A stretch of 45,973 nucleotides of DNA, taken from positions 1 through 45,973 of the forward strand of contig JALNYO010000029.1 in NCBI GenBank assembly GCA_023229765.1, in the 5' to 3' direction. Below are positions 16,193 through 24,389 of the stretch, in pieces (the stretch's first letter is position 1; each line of letters begins with the position of its first letter). A program made the translations under genes and the position numbers. The DNA comes from Syntrophales bacterium (GTDB taxonomy: Bacteria; Desulfobacterota; Syntrophia; Syntrophales; UBA5619). Under the pieces are notes generated by a model that did no database searches, was not told the origin of the DNA, and saw only the letters and a program-made list of their open reading frames with translations.

Positions 16193-17116
16193 ATGAGCTG
16201 TTATGCCGCTGGGGTGGAACTGCCGGACGTTTCTGTTATTATCGTCACATACAATACGGCGGACCTGATCGGGGAGTGCCTTTCTTCCGTGGAGCGGGAT
16301 GAAGGCCCGGCGCGGGAGATCTTTGTCGTCGATAACGCCTCGACGGACGGGGGCGCGGAGCTGCTGCGCAAGAATCACCAAAAGATCAGGCTGACGGCAA
16401 ATAAGGAAAACCGCGGATTTGCCGCCGCCAACAACCAGGTTCTGCCCCTCTGCCGGGGGCGATATATCTTCTATCTCAATCCGGACACTAAACTGGTCGG
16501 GTCCGGGATTATCGGGATGTGCGTCCGGTTTATGGATGCCAACCCGAAAATCGGTCTGGCCGGCGTCAAATTAGTCAATCCTGACGGAAGTTTGCAGGAA
16601 TCTGTTTCCCTCCGCTATCCAGGGCAGAAGTTTGCCGGAGCGGAGGTTGCCGGGCTGAAGGGAAAAATCGCCTGCGTCATGGGCGCCGGGATGATTGCCC
16701 GTACCAATTTGATTAGGGAACTCAATGGCTTCGACGAAAGCTTTACGCTTTACGGCGAGGATCAGGATCTCTGTCTGCGGGTAAGACGGGCGGGTTATGA
16801 GATCGGGTATATCGAAGACGCCGGCGTTATGCATTATGGAGGTCAGAGCGAACGGCGGTCGCTGCCTGCGGAGGTATGGAGAAAAAAGACTTTCGCGGAG
16901 TACCTGTTTTATCGTAAACACTACTCGCCCGGCGCCGTCGCCCGGATCCGCCGAGCCGATCTCCGGAAGGCCAGTTTCCGGCTATTTACGCTGAGGCTGT
17001 CTATCCCCTTTACGAAGGACAAGGCAACCGCGGAAGGAAAACGGATAAAATACCGGGCGATTTGCGACACGCTAAACGAGATGACGCAGAACGAGGTGAT
17101 TGATGGAAAGAGCTGA
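16193..17116 (+). CDS. GT2-family glycosyltransferase
   Basis: This 307-residue GT-A glycosyltransferase has VSVIIVTYNTADLI, VVDNASTDGG, NRGFAAANNQ and YIFYLNPDTKL as the nucleotide-sugar half. VMGAGMIARTNLI and GEDQDLCLRVRRAGYEI give the acceptor side with the catalytic Asp. AAGGTGAG lies just before ATG 16193. It follows the repeat element and overlaps the next gene by 14 bp, which indicates translational coupling to the methyltransferase. It resembles the preceding GT2 at the motif level but not as a recent duplicate. Confidence 0.85.
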   Translation: MSCYAAGVELPDVSVIIVTYNTADLIGECLSSVERDEGPAREIFVVDNASTDGGAELLRKNHQKIRLTANKENRGFAAANNQVLPLCRGRYIFYLNPDTKLVGSGIIGMCVRFMDANPKIGLAGVKLVNPDGSLQESVSLRYPGQKFAGAEVAGLKGKIACVMGAGMIARTNLIRELNGFDESFTLYGEDQDLCLRVRRAGYEIGYIEDAGVMHYGGQSERRSLPAEVWRKKTFAEYLFYRKHYSPGAVARIRRADLRKASFRLFTLRLSIPFTKDKATAEGKRIKYRAICDTLNEMTQNEVIDGKS

Positions 17117-17942
17117 AAAACGTTGCATCCTCTGCGACAGTTCCGCGAGAAGCCTTCTTTTTCAACAGGGGCAATGGAGCGTTTACCGCTGTAATGAATG
17201 CGGGCTGGGCGTTCTCGATCCGCGCCCGGATCCGGAGGAGTTGAACAAGCTTTACCGCAGCGGTTATTTTGAAAGCCAGTACGACGAAGGTCTGAAGATT
17301 GACTCGCCGGAGCTGAAAAGACGTATATCCCAGGAAAAACACCGGATCCGTTTTTTTCGCGGGATAAAAAAAACTGGCAGAATTCTCGATATCGGCTGCG
17401 GCATGGGGTATTTCCTTTATGCCTGCCGGCTTTTCGGCTACCAGGTTGAAGGGATGGACATATCCGCCGATTCGGCCGCCTATGTCCGCAAAACGCTGGG
17501 GATCCCGGTAGAGGTCGGGATTGTGGACAATGTTGATTATCCGCCGGAGTCATTCGATGTCATTACCATGTGGCACTTTCTCGAACATGCGCGCGAGCCG
17601 GCAAAATACCTGCAAAAGGCCCAGCAATGGCTGAAGCCGGACGGAATCCTCGTTGTTGATGTGCCCAATTATGAGGGGACGGACGCTAAAAAAATGTGGG
17701 CTCAATGGAAGGGGTGGCAGCTTCCGTATCATTTTCATCACTTTACTCCGAATACCCAGAAGCGGTTCCTTGCCAGGTATGGGTTCGATACGATACGCGA
17801 TAAAAGTTATCTTTCCGAATATGTCAAGGAGCGGCTCGACAGGAAAATGCTGCTGAAACCCTTTTCCCGGATGATCGCCCGCTGTTATTCGGGCCACAGT
17901 TATGCCGTCGTTGCGCAAAAGAGGAGCGGGCGGCGAGGATGA
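17103..17942 (+). CDS. SAM-dependent methyltransferase with N-terminal zinc ribbon
   Basis: This protein has 279 residues. C8-x2-C11 (RCILCDSS) and a later CNECG form a four-cysteine zinc site. The methyltransferase domain follows, with ILDIGCGMGYFLY as motif I, VEGMDISADS as motif II and WHFLEHAREPAKYL plus GILVVDVPNYEG further on. This arrangement is common in glycan-cluster methyltransferases that modify sugars or chain ends. ATG 17103 has GAGG 8 nt upstream. It overlaps the end of the GT2 gene and is 7 bp from the next gene. Confidence 0.82.
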   Translation: MERAEKRCILCDSSARSLLFQQGQWSVYRCNECGLGVLDPRPDPEELNKLYRSGYFESQYDEGLKIDSPELKRRISQEKHRIRFFRGIKKTGRILDIGCGMGYFLYACRLFGYQVEGMDISADSAAYVRKTLGIPVEVGIVDNVDYPPESFDVITMWHFLEHAREPAKYLQKAQQWLKPDGILVVDVPNYEGTDAKKMWAQWKGWQLPYHFHHFTPNTQKRFLARYGFDTIRDKSYLSEYVKERLDRKMLLKPFSRMIARCYSGHSYAVVAQKRSGRRG

Positions 17943-17949
17943 GGGCTTT

Positions 17950-18906
17950 ATGAATAAAAACGGCGGCTATCTGGATGAGTGCCTGCGCAGCGGCGAGTTT
18001 CGCTTCGCGAGGCTGGATCTGCCGGATATCGACAACCAGCCGGTTATTGATGCCAATGTTCCCGAAATTGTTGAGCAGGAAACCTGCCTTTTTCACCAAA
18101 GCGTCGCAAAAGCAACCGACTATGCGGAGCTGTTGGACGGATATCTTTGCCGGGGGATGGAGGGTAAATTGCCGTCGCCGGTCGTCCGTTTTGCCGACGG
18201 GGAGTATGCCTTCTACAATTTCACCCTGGGCTGCAACGGCCTCTATAAACAGGCTGAATCCGTAGCGGCGATCCGGCGGGCCATGCCGATGCATATCGAG
18301 GCGTTAAAAAGGCTTGCCGCAAGGGGCAGGCTGGCGCCTCTGGTTTTCCCCGACAATATCGAACTGAACCGAAGAAATGGTTTGTTATCATTTTTCAAAA
18401 GATTCAAAAAAGCGCCCACGGCCTCTTCCTTCTGGGATTTCCTCTGCATCAATGGCGCAGCTATCAACGGGAGCAACTATCTGCCTTTTTATGCGGTTTA
18501 TGCCTATCTGACCTCGGAGGCCTTTGCCCGTGCCGTGGATGGGAAAAGGCTGTGCATTCTTAATTCGGAGTACAATCCAGAGATGTGCCGCCGTTGGTTT
18601 GCCGTTTTTTCGAGTCGGCCGGAGATCGTTTTTACCGAAATCCCCGCTGAATATGTGGCGACCCGCTGGGATAAAATCAGGGAGGATATCCTCAAGAGGG
18701 TGCCGCCGGATGCTGATCTCTGTCTCGCCGGCGCGGGCGTCGGGGCGCTGATGATCTGCGTCGATGTTGCCGAACGTTTCTCCATCCCCGTGATTGACGC
18801 CGGGCATATCCTGAACATGATGAACGGGCGGGAAGATAAGTCGAACGGGGCGAGGATGTACACAATCAGGAATTCCCGGCGGCTTTTATCCGGCGCGGCA
18901 ATCTAA
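17950..18906 (+). CDS. GT-D fold (DUF1792-type) glycosyltransferase
   Basis: This protein has 318 residues. VVRFADGEYAF at about 79-88 matches the RFxDGE signature of GT-D/DUF1792 glycosyltransferases. Near the C-terminus, DLCLAGAGVGALMICVDVA followed by IPVIDAGHILNMM matches the family's terminal nucleotide-sugar region (normally ending in DIGH). I start it at ATG 17950 after GAGGATGAGGG; the longer frame overlaps the preceding methyltransferase. It belongs to the glycan operon. Donor sugar unknown. Confidence 0.72.
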   Translation: MNKNGGYLDECLRSGEFRFARLDLPDIDNQPVIDANVPEIVEQETCLFHQSVAKATDYAELLDGYLCRGMEGKLPSPVVRFADGEYAFYNFTLGCNGLYKQAESVAAIRRAMPMHIEALKRLAARGRLAPLVFPDNIELNRRNGLLSFFKRFKKAPTASSFWDFLCINGAAINGSNYLPFYAVYAYLTSEAFARAVDGKRLCILNSEYNPEMCRRWFAVFSSRPEIVFTEIPAEYVATRWDKIREDILKRVPPDADLCLAGAGVGALMICVDVAERFSIPVIDAGHILNMMNGREDKSNGARMYTIRNSRRLLSGAAI

Positions 18907-18914
18907 AATAAGCC

Positions 18915-20075
18915 ATGGATGATCCATTAAAAAAGACTCGCAAAAAATTTCGCCAGTGGAATAACACGAGGAGGCTCAAGGCGGAGCTTGCCGGCTACGA
19001 GGCCGCCTTTGAAGCGCGGCGCCTTAAAATTCCCGATGACGCCGCGATCCTCTCGGCAATCAAAGAACGTTTTCCCGATCTTGCCCCGAAACCGCCGGGT
19101 GAGCTTTCCATCATCGCCATTTTTCACAACTACAACTGGGAAAACTCTTCGCTGCTGCCCGCGCTGGAAAAGCTCGGGCGGGTGCGTCATTACGACTGGT
19201 TCGACGAGTTTCCCCACACCCGCCATGATTGGCGAAAGAGCCTGAAGGCGAAGATGAATCGGAATCTTGTCGAGCGTATTGGGCGCTGGGCAAAAGCGGA
19301 AAAGCCTGACGTTATTTTTACATATCTCTCCGGGGAGATAGTTTCCCCGGAAACGATTAGGGCCCTTCGTTCCTGGGGAATTCCGCTGATTCACTTCAGC
19401 CTGAACGACAAGGAACATTTCGTGGGCAAAGTCAGATGTGGACTTGCCTTCGGCTCACGGGATATCTGCCCCCTGTTCGATCTGTGCTGGACGAGCACCG
19501 AGGATGCCCTGAAAAAGTACTGCGTCGATGGGGCGCTTCCCGTTTATCTTCCCGAGGGGGCCAACCCTGATATTCACAAGCCCTGCGATTGTGAAAAGAC
19601 GATTGATGTTTCCTTCGTCGGCCAATGCTATGGCAATCGCCCCGAGACGATCAGTCGTTTGCAACAGGAGGGAATCCACGTCGAGGCCTTTGGATACGGC
19701 TGGCCGAATGGTCCCCTGTCCACGGAGGAAATGGTCCATATCTACTCGAAAAGCCGAATAAATCTTGGCTTCGGAGGGGTCGAGGGACATAATGAAACAT
19801 TCTGCCTCAAAGGAAGAGATTTCGAGATCCCAATGAGCGGTGGTCTCTATCTTACTGAATATCACCAAGAATTAGAGCCAATATACGATCTCGGGAAAGA
19901 AATTGTTGTTTATCAAGGTTTTGACGATCTCGTGAGGGCGATTAACCGGCTCCTCGCGCATCCGGAGGAAGCCGAGGCTATCCGCGCCGCCGGGCGTCGG
20001 CGGGCCCTTGCGGCCCATACCTGGGAGAAGCGGTTTGAGACGATTTTTTCGCTGTTGAAACTTCTGCGCATTTAA
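18915..20075 (+). CDS. CgeB-like glycosyltransferase
   Basis: This protein has 386 residues. The central and C-terminal part has DVSFVGQCYGNRPETI, VEAFGYGWPNGPLS and KGRDFEIPMSGGLYLTEY, the pattern of CgeB/Glyco_trans_1_2 proteins. TWEKRFETIFSLL closes it. The first 60 residues are charged and may be helical. It begins 8 bp after the GT-D gene and ends the main + strand block before the opposing FkbM gene. It probably adds a sugar in the same glycan; the specific linkage is not inferable. Confidence 0.78.
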   Translation: MDDPLKKTRKKFRQWNNTRRLKAELAGYEAAFEARRLKIPDDAAILSAIKERFPDLAPKPPGELSIIAIFHNYNWENSSLLPALEKLGRVRHYDWFDEFPHTRHDWRKSLKAKMNRNLVERIGRWAKAEKPDVIFTYLSGEIVSPETIRALRSWGIPLIHFSLNDKEHFVGKVRCGLAFGSRDICPLFDLCWTSTEDALKKYCVDGALPVYLPEGANPDIHKPCDCEKTIDVSFVGQCYGNRPETISRLQQEGIHVEAFGYGWPNGPLSTEEMVHIYSKSRINLGFGGVEGHNETFCLKGRDFEIPMSGGLYLTEYHQELEPIYDLGKEIVVYQGFDDLVRAINRLLAHPEEAEAIRAAGRRRALAAHTWEKRFETIFSLLKLLRI

Positions 20076-20114
20076 CAGCCCGGTGAATCCGCACAGAAGG
20101 ATGTTTTTAACGGG

Positions 20115-20906
20115 TCATTTTTTTATTTTTGTCGGTGAAACAGCCATATAGTTGGCATTCTGAAAATTTTCCATGAAGGGGCTGTAGCTTCTGATCTCTA
20201 AACCTGTGGGCATTACTTTAGCCACCAGGAAGCCCCGATCTGTGAGAAACTGGTATAACTCCATCAGACTCGTATGAGAGTCCAGATTTGTGCCGCCATA
20301 TTCAAATTGCAGAAAGTCTATGAAATCATGGTTCAAATATTCGCCGAGGCCCTTAAAAGCGTTTAATTCATGACCTTCGATATCGAGTTTTATGAAGGCT
20401 ATGTGGTTTATTTTTTTATCTTTTATGTAGTCGTCAAGTCTGCGAAGCTCAATCTCTGCAAATTTGTTCATTTCTGTATTGTAGTAACGAAGATTTCTCT
20501 GATACAGGGACGCCCCTTCGCTCTTTTCTTCATCGTAAAAGATTCTGGCTGTGCCGTTGCTGTCAGATGCCCCAAAATTATTGAGAATGAGGTTGTCCGA
20601 TTGAGAAAATCTATTGGTAAGTTCAGCGAAACATGGTTTTGCAGGCTCGAAGAGATGAAGCTTTATTTTAATGTTGCGGGCAGCGGCAACGCTGGTCAGC
20701 ATGGTGGAATACTGTCCTACGTTCGCGCCGACATCAAAAATCACCCTTTCGGCGTCAGTTTTCTCGAATTCTTCCAGGATATTTTCAACAAAACGTTTTT
20801 CGCCGTTTTCCTCAAATTCGCCAAGACGGTTCTTCTCGATTTTGTTAAAAAGATTCCATGCCCTGTCTCTTCTCTTCCTATTTATAAAGGACATCCGGGT
20901 AAACAT
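20115..20906 (-). CDS. FkbM-family methyltransferase (intact, AT-rich)
   Basis: This is a 263-residue SAM-dependent O-methyltransferase. IFDVGANVGQYSTML is motif I, LHLFEPAKPCFAEL motif II, and AFIKLDIEGHELNAFKGL the FkbM-specific motif. RRLDDYIKD precedes it as in the family. GGAAGGA lies 8 nt before ATG 20906. It is read against the glycosyltransferase operon and its codons are visibly richer in A and T than those of its neighbours, which suggests recent acquisition. It likely methylates a sugar hydroxyl of the surface glycan. Confidence 0.87.
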   Translation of the reverse strand: MFTRMSFINRKRRDRAWNLFNKIEKNRLGEFEENGEKRFVENILEEFEKTDAERVIFDVGANVGQYSTMLTSVAAARNIKIKLHLFEPAKPCFAELTNRFSQSDNLILNNFGASDSNGTARIFYDEEKSEGASLYQRNLRYYNTEMNKFAEIELRRLDDYIKDKKINHIAFIKLDIEGHELNAFKGLGEYLNHDFIDFLQFEYGGTNLDSHTSLMELYQFLTDRGFLVAKVMPTGLEIRSYSPFMENFQNANYMAVSPTKIKK

Positions 20907-21226
20907 TTTGATTTCCTTCCGTAAATAATTAATTTTAATGATGGTCTATAATGTTTTAAGCAATGGCGGTTGCTTCTTCTCTTGGGCTGCGGCGTGTTAT
21001 TGCAAACAGAGGAGTTACCCCTGCCAAAACATAACACAGAAAGAAGAAGCTTCGCTACAACTTATTCGAATTATGGATTAAACAAATTGCCTTGGCGTAA
21101 CTGAGCTATATTATTCTGCTCGCCATGTGGAATACGCTTGATTTTTGGATACATATATGCTTTTAGATTCACAGCAGAGGTGATTTTTCTCGCTATTCAA
21201 AACTGATTATCCTTGAGAGGCAACTT
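20907..21226. other. AT-rich spacer with imperfect inverted repeat
   Basis: This is a 320-bp divergent spacer. GCTTCTTCTC...GTGTTAT near 20971-21000 is imperfectly complemented by ATAACACAGAAAGAAGAAGC near 21031-21050. No gene is evident. It should hold promoters for the FkbM gene to the left and the orphan gene to the right. Confidence 0.45.
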
Positions 21227-21712
21227 ATGAGCAACGACATAAACAGAGCAGAGGCTTTAGAGCTTTTGGAGAATACTATTGGGATCATCAACATCAGTAT
21301 CCTGTCAAATGAGCTTCAGGAAACGCCAGGCTATGAAGGAGATAGGGGCTCTTTTCACAAAATTGTCTTCCAGATTGAAGAGGACGAACCGGACATATCG
21401 GCTATCGGGATTCTATTTTCATTGTCTTTGATGTCATTTACCTATGCAGCCCCAAGAGGCTATTCTGAAAATGATTTCATCCCTGATGAGGACTGGCAGC
21501 TTGGCTATTTTATTCATGGTCTTGAGTTTGAAGGTGGCAATCTTCATTTCTCATCTGACTATATTTCCGGCAGAATGATGAAAACAGCGATCATTTACGA
21601 ACCTGGCGGCAAGGTAACACTTACAGCTATTAACAGAGGGAAGAGTGCTGACCGATGGATGACGCATTTACAAGGTAAACGTCATCTTTCTTTAGTTAAA
21701 AATGATAATTGA
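21227..21712 (+). CDS. Orphan hypothetical protein
   Basis: This is a 161-residue, acidic, soluble-looking protein without signal peptide or long hydrophobic helix. Recognisable stretches such as DEDWQLGYFIHGLEFEGG, HFSSDYISGRMMKTAI and ADRWMTHLQGK do not bring a family to mind. GAGAGG lies 8 nt before ATG. Base composition is AT-rich like the adjacent FkbM gene, and both interrupt the glycan cluster, so they may have arrived together. Function not assigned. Confidence 0.65.
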   Translation: MSNDINRAEALELLENTIGIINISILSNELQETPGYEGDRGSFHKIVFQIEEDEPDISAIGILFSLSLMSFTYAAPRGYSENDFIPDEDWQLGYFIHGLEFEGGNLHFSSDYISGRMMKTAIIYEPGGKVTLTAINRGKSADRWMTHLQGKRHLSLVKNDN

Positions 21713-21807
21713 CGGCGAATTTATTGAGGAAAAAGCAATCGGCGATTCGTCAACACTAAAGACGAGGGCGTAAGCCTGTGCCGAAAAAACGCTTTTTAAT
21801 TTAAATA

Positions 21808-23004
21808 GTGAATGTTTCTGATTTTTTTGGCAAGCTCCCGTCCATTGGCCGGGTCTTGATAATCCAGTTGGGCGATATCGGGGATGTCGTCTGGACGTTG
21901 CCTGCGCTTGCCGCGATACGCAAAGCCTGGCCCGGAGTGGAGCTGTCCGTCCTGCTGCGGGCGGGGAGTGCCTCTCTTCTGGATGCCGAAATACTGCCAC
22001 CGAAAACCTTCGAGGTTCCCCAAAGCGGAAAATCGCTTGTTAAAGACCTTATTAGTTCGTTTTCACTGATATCATCGCTTCGCCGGGAACATTTTGACCT
22101 CGTCTTCGACTTCCGGGCGGATGAACGGGGGGGGTACATGGCCTTTCTGACCGGGTCGCCCCGGCGCGCCGCCCTCTATTATCCGTCTATGCGCGGTTTG
22201 CGCAACCATTTGTTTACCCACTTGGTCGGCTGGAACGGCAAACCGCTCGCAGTTGGAGCGGCCGACCAGTCGTTGTATATCCTGCGGGCCTTCGGGATAG
22301 AAACCGAGGATGCCGTTCCCAGACTGAACCTGTCAGAAGGAGCGCGGCGGCGGGCGGCGGACATTATCGCCTCTCTGGGGCTTCCTGTTTTCCTGGGAGA
22401 GGCCGGCTTTTCAGCGGCCGTTGCGGTTGGCGGAAGCGCCGTAAAAAGCTGGATTACCCTGAACCCCTTTTCCCGCTGGTCATACAAGGAATGGGGGGCT
22501 GAAAAGTGGGTGCGGATCATCGACTGGCTGTACGCGGAATATAAAATTAAAGTGGTCATCATCGGCTCGTCCGGTGAAAAAAAGCGGGCCGAGGCGATCG
22601 TCGCCGCCTGCCCCGGCAGGGCCTTCAGTATTGCCGGCGCCACGACGCTCGCGGAGCTTGCCGGCGTTCTTTCCTGCAGCCGCCTGCATGTCGGCGTAGA
22701 TTCCGCCGCCCCGCACATCGCCGCCGCGGTGGGAACGCCGACCGTGACGATTTACGGCCCTTCCGACTGGCGCTATTGGACGCCGCCGGGAAAAAACAAC
22801 CGCGTGGTCGTATCCGGCATGTCCTGTGCGCCGTGCTCTCTCAAGGGCTGCAACGGCGGCGGAAAGAGCTTGTGTCTGGAAAACATGGAGTTAGGGAAGG
22901 TGCAGGACGTTATCAGGGAAGCGCTGCTTGCTGATGGGGAAAGCAGCGAAGGCGAGAAAGAATGCTGGCGATGCAAGGTCGGTACAACACGGCAAACATC
23001 ATGA
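21808..23004 (+). CDS. GT9-family heptosyltransferase
   Basis: This protein of about 398 residues transfers heptose or a related sugar to LPS core. RVLIIQLGDIGDVVWTLPAL is the family opening. ITLNPFSRWSYKEWGAEKW, VVIIGSSGEKK, FSIAGATTLAELAGVL and GVDSAAPHIAAAVGTPTVTIYGP form the donor-binding C-terminal domain. CAPCSLKGC and CLENM are the usual cysteine-containing tail. GTG 21808 is taken as start but lacks a clear ribosome site, so the first dozen residues are uncertain. The last 20 residues after ALLADG are poorly typical. Its TGA overlaps the ATG of a tiny downstream frame. Confidence 0.85.
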   Translation: MNVSDFFGKLPSIGRVLIIQLGDIGDVVWTLPALAAIRKAWPGVELSVLLRAGSASLLDAEILPPKTFEVPQSGKSLVKDLISSFSLISSLRREHFDLVFDFRADERGGYMAFLTGSPRRAALYYPSMRGLRNHLFTHLVGWNGKPLAVGAADQSLYILRAFGIETEDAVPRLNLSEGARRRAADIIASLGLPVFLGEAGFSAAVAVGGSAVKSWITLNPFSRWSYKEWGAEKWVRIIDWLYAEYKIKVVIIGSSGEKKRAEAIVAACPGRAFSIAGATTLAELAGVLSCSRLHVGVDSAAPHIAAAVGTPTVTIYGPSDWRYWTPPGKNNRVVVSGMSCAPCSLKGCNGGGKSLCLENMELGKVQDVIREALLADGESSEGEKECWRCKVGTTRQTS

Positions 23005-23108
23005 GCGACGAGATCGACGCCGTCACGAAAGGACGGATCCAGGGATTTCTGGATCAGCCGGCCTTTGCCGGCGAGCATATCGCGATCATGCAGGATTGTT
23101 TAAAATGA
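23001..23108 (+). CDS. Possible 35-residue peptide coupled to the heptosyltransferase gene
   Basis: ATG 23001 overlaps the TGA of the heptosyltransferase gene as ATGA, a classic coupling arrangement. The predicted peptide begins MSDEIDAVTKGRIQGFLD and ends QDCLK, with no hydrophobic segment. It may be a genuine small protein or the surviving start of a lost gene. There is no separate ribosome site. Confidence 0.35.
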   Translation: MSDEIDAVTKGRIQGFLDQPAFAGEHIAIMQDCLK

Positions 23109-23177
23109 CGAAATGATTGACGCTTTTTTCCTTTATTTCAAAATGCTCAGCCAACTCGCAAGAGCAAAACGCTTAAA

Positions 23178-24386
23178 TTAAAGACCTGCCCCCCCGGTGA
23201 TGCGCACGCCGTCTTTCACCGCATCGTCGGGATGGGTGATGACCCGCTCGCCTTCCTTGAGGCCGGTGACAACCTCTGCCGCCAGGCCGTTGCGCTGACC
23301 GATTTTCAGGACTCGTTGCCTTGCCCGCCCGTTTTCGTCAACAAAAACGGCCCAGTTCTGACCGGAACGGAACAGCGCCCCGACCGGAACCTGTAAAACC
23401 CCCTCTTTTTCCCAGACGATAAAACTCGCATCGAGGCGGTAGCCGTCGCCGACTGCCCGCCATGTTTCCGGAGGAGAAACAATATCCGCAAGCACCAGCA
23501 CCCGCTGCTCCTCGACGCCGAGGCTCGAGATCTTGGTGAATCCCGCCGGTTCCACGGTGCGGACAACCCCTTCCAGCGTCTCCTCGCCGCCCCAGCGTTT
23601 AAAAACCGCCTTTGTCCCCTTTTTTATCCTCACCGCGTCGGAGGAAAGCACCTCGACGCGGACTTCAAGCGCCCGGACATCGCCGATCTCCAGGAGCGGT
23701 TCCCCGGCGCTGACGGGCCCCTCGCTTTTGCGAAGCACCCGGAAGACAACCCCGTCTAACGGCGAGGCAATCTTCAGGGTTTCCGGCTTTTCATGGTTTA
23801 CGCGGGAAGAGACGTTTTTAAGCGCCGCCTTTGCCCGTTCGAGCTCGAAGCGGGAGGCTTCAGCCGCAGCCGCGGCTGCGAGCTGAACTGCCTTCGCCTT
23901 CTTTGCCTCTGCCTCCGTCTGATCGAGCTGATCCTTCGCAACATACCGTTTTAAATATAAATTTCTTATTCGTTCGACCCGCTTTTCGCTATACTCGACA
24001 TCGGCCTGCGCGGCCTGTTCCTTTTCCCGCGCCGCCTTGAATCCGGCTTCCGCTACGAGTACGAGGGCATTCCCCTCCTCGCGGGTGCGCCTGTCTAACG
24101 GCTGCGACCGGGGCGGTTCTATAGAAACCAGAACCTGTCCCTTGCGGAGGGCATCCCCTACGTTCAAACGATTGCGGGTAATATATCCGGCAACCGGTGC
24201 GGAAACGAGAAACCTCTCCTTCAGCCGGGTGCGGCCCTCCTCTTCTATTGCCACCCGGAGCGGCCCCCGTTCCGCCGCGACGAGATCGACCGCGATTGGT
24301 TTGGGCAGAAAACCGTAAATTGTCGCCAGGATAACGGCGAGGATGATGATGGTCAAAAGAAGCGTTCTTCGTGTTGCAGCTTTCAT
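23178..24386 (-). CDS. HlyD-family periplasmic adaptor of an ABC exporter
   Basis: This 402-residue membrane fusion protein has one N-terminal helix at about residues 9-27 (LLLTIIILAVILATIYGF). A first lipoyl half (FLVSAPVAGYITR, NVGDALRKGQVL) precedes an alanine/glutamate-rich coiled coil at about 105-205. The second lipoyl half (IASPLDGVVFRVL) and beta-barrel domains come after it. It bridges the inner membrane permease to an outer membrane channel. The gene starts 3 bp downstream of the permease stop and ends a three-gene operon (ATPase, permease, adaptor) of the DevBCA/MacAB kind. Substrate unknown. Confidence 0.85.
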   Translation of the reverse strand: MKAATRRTLLLTIIILAVILATIYGFLPKPIAVDLVAAERGPLRVAIEEEGRTRLKERFLVSAPVAGYITRNRLNVGDALRKGQVLVSIEPPRSQPLDRRTREEGNALVLVAEAGFKAAREKEQAAQADVEYSEKRVERIRNLYLKRYVAKDQLDQTEAEAKKAKAVQLAAAAAAEASRFELERAKAALKNVSSRVNHEKPETLKIASPLDGVVFRVLRKSEGPVSAGEPLLEIGDVRALEVRVEVLSSDAVRIKKGTKAVFKRWGGEETLEGVVRTVEPAGFTKISSLGVEEQRVLVLADIVSPPETWRAVGDGYRLDASFIVWEKEGVLQVPVGALFRSGQNWAVFVDENGRARQRVLKIGQRNGLAAEVVTGLKEGERVITHPDDAVKDGVRITGGAGL

Positions 24387-24389
24387 AAT

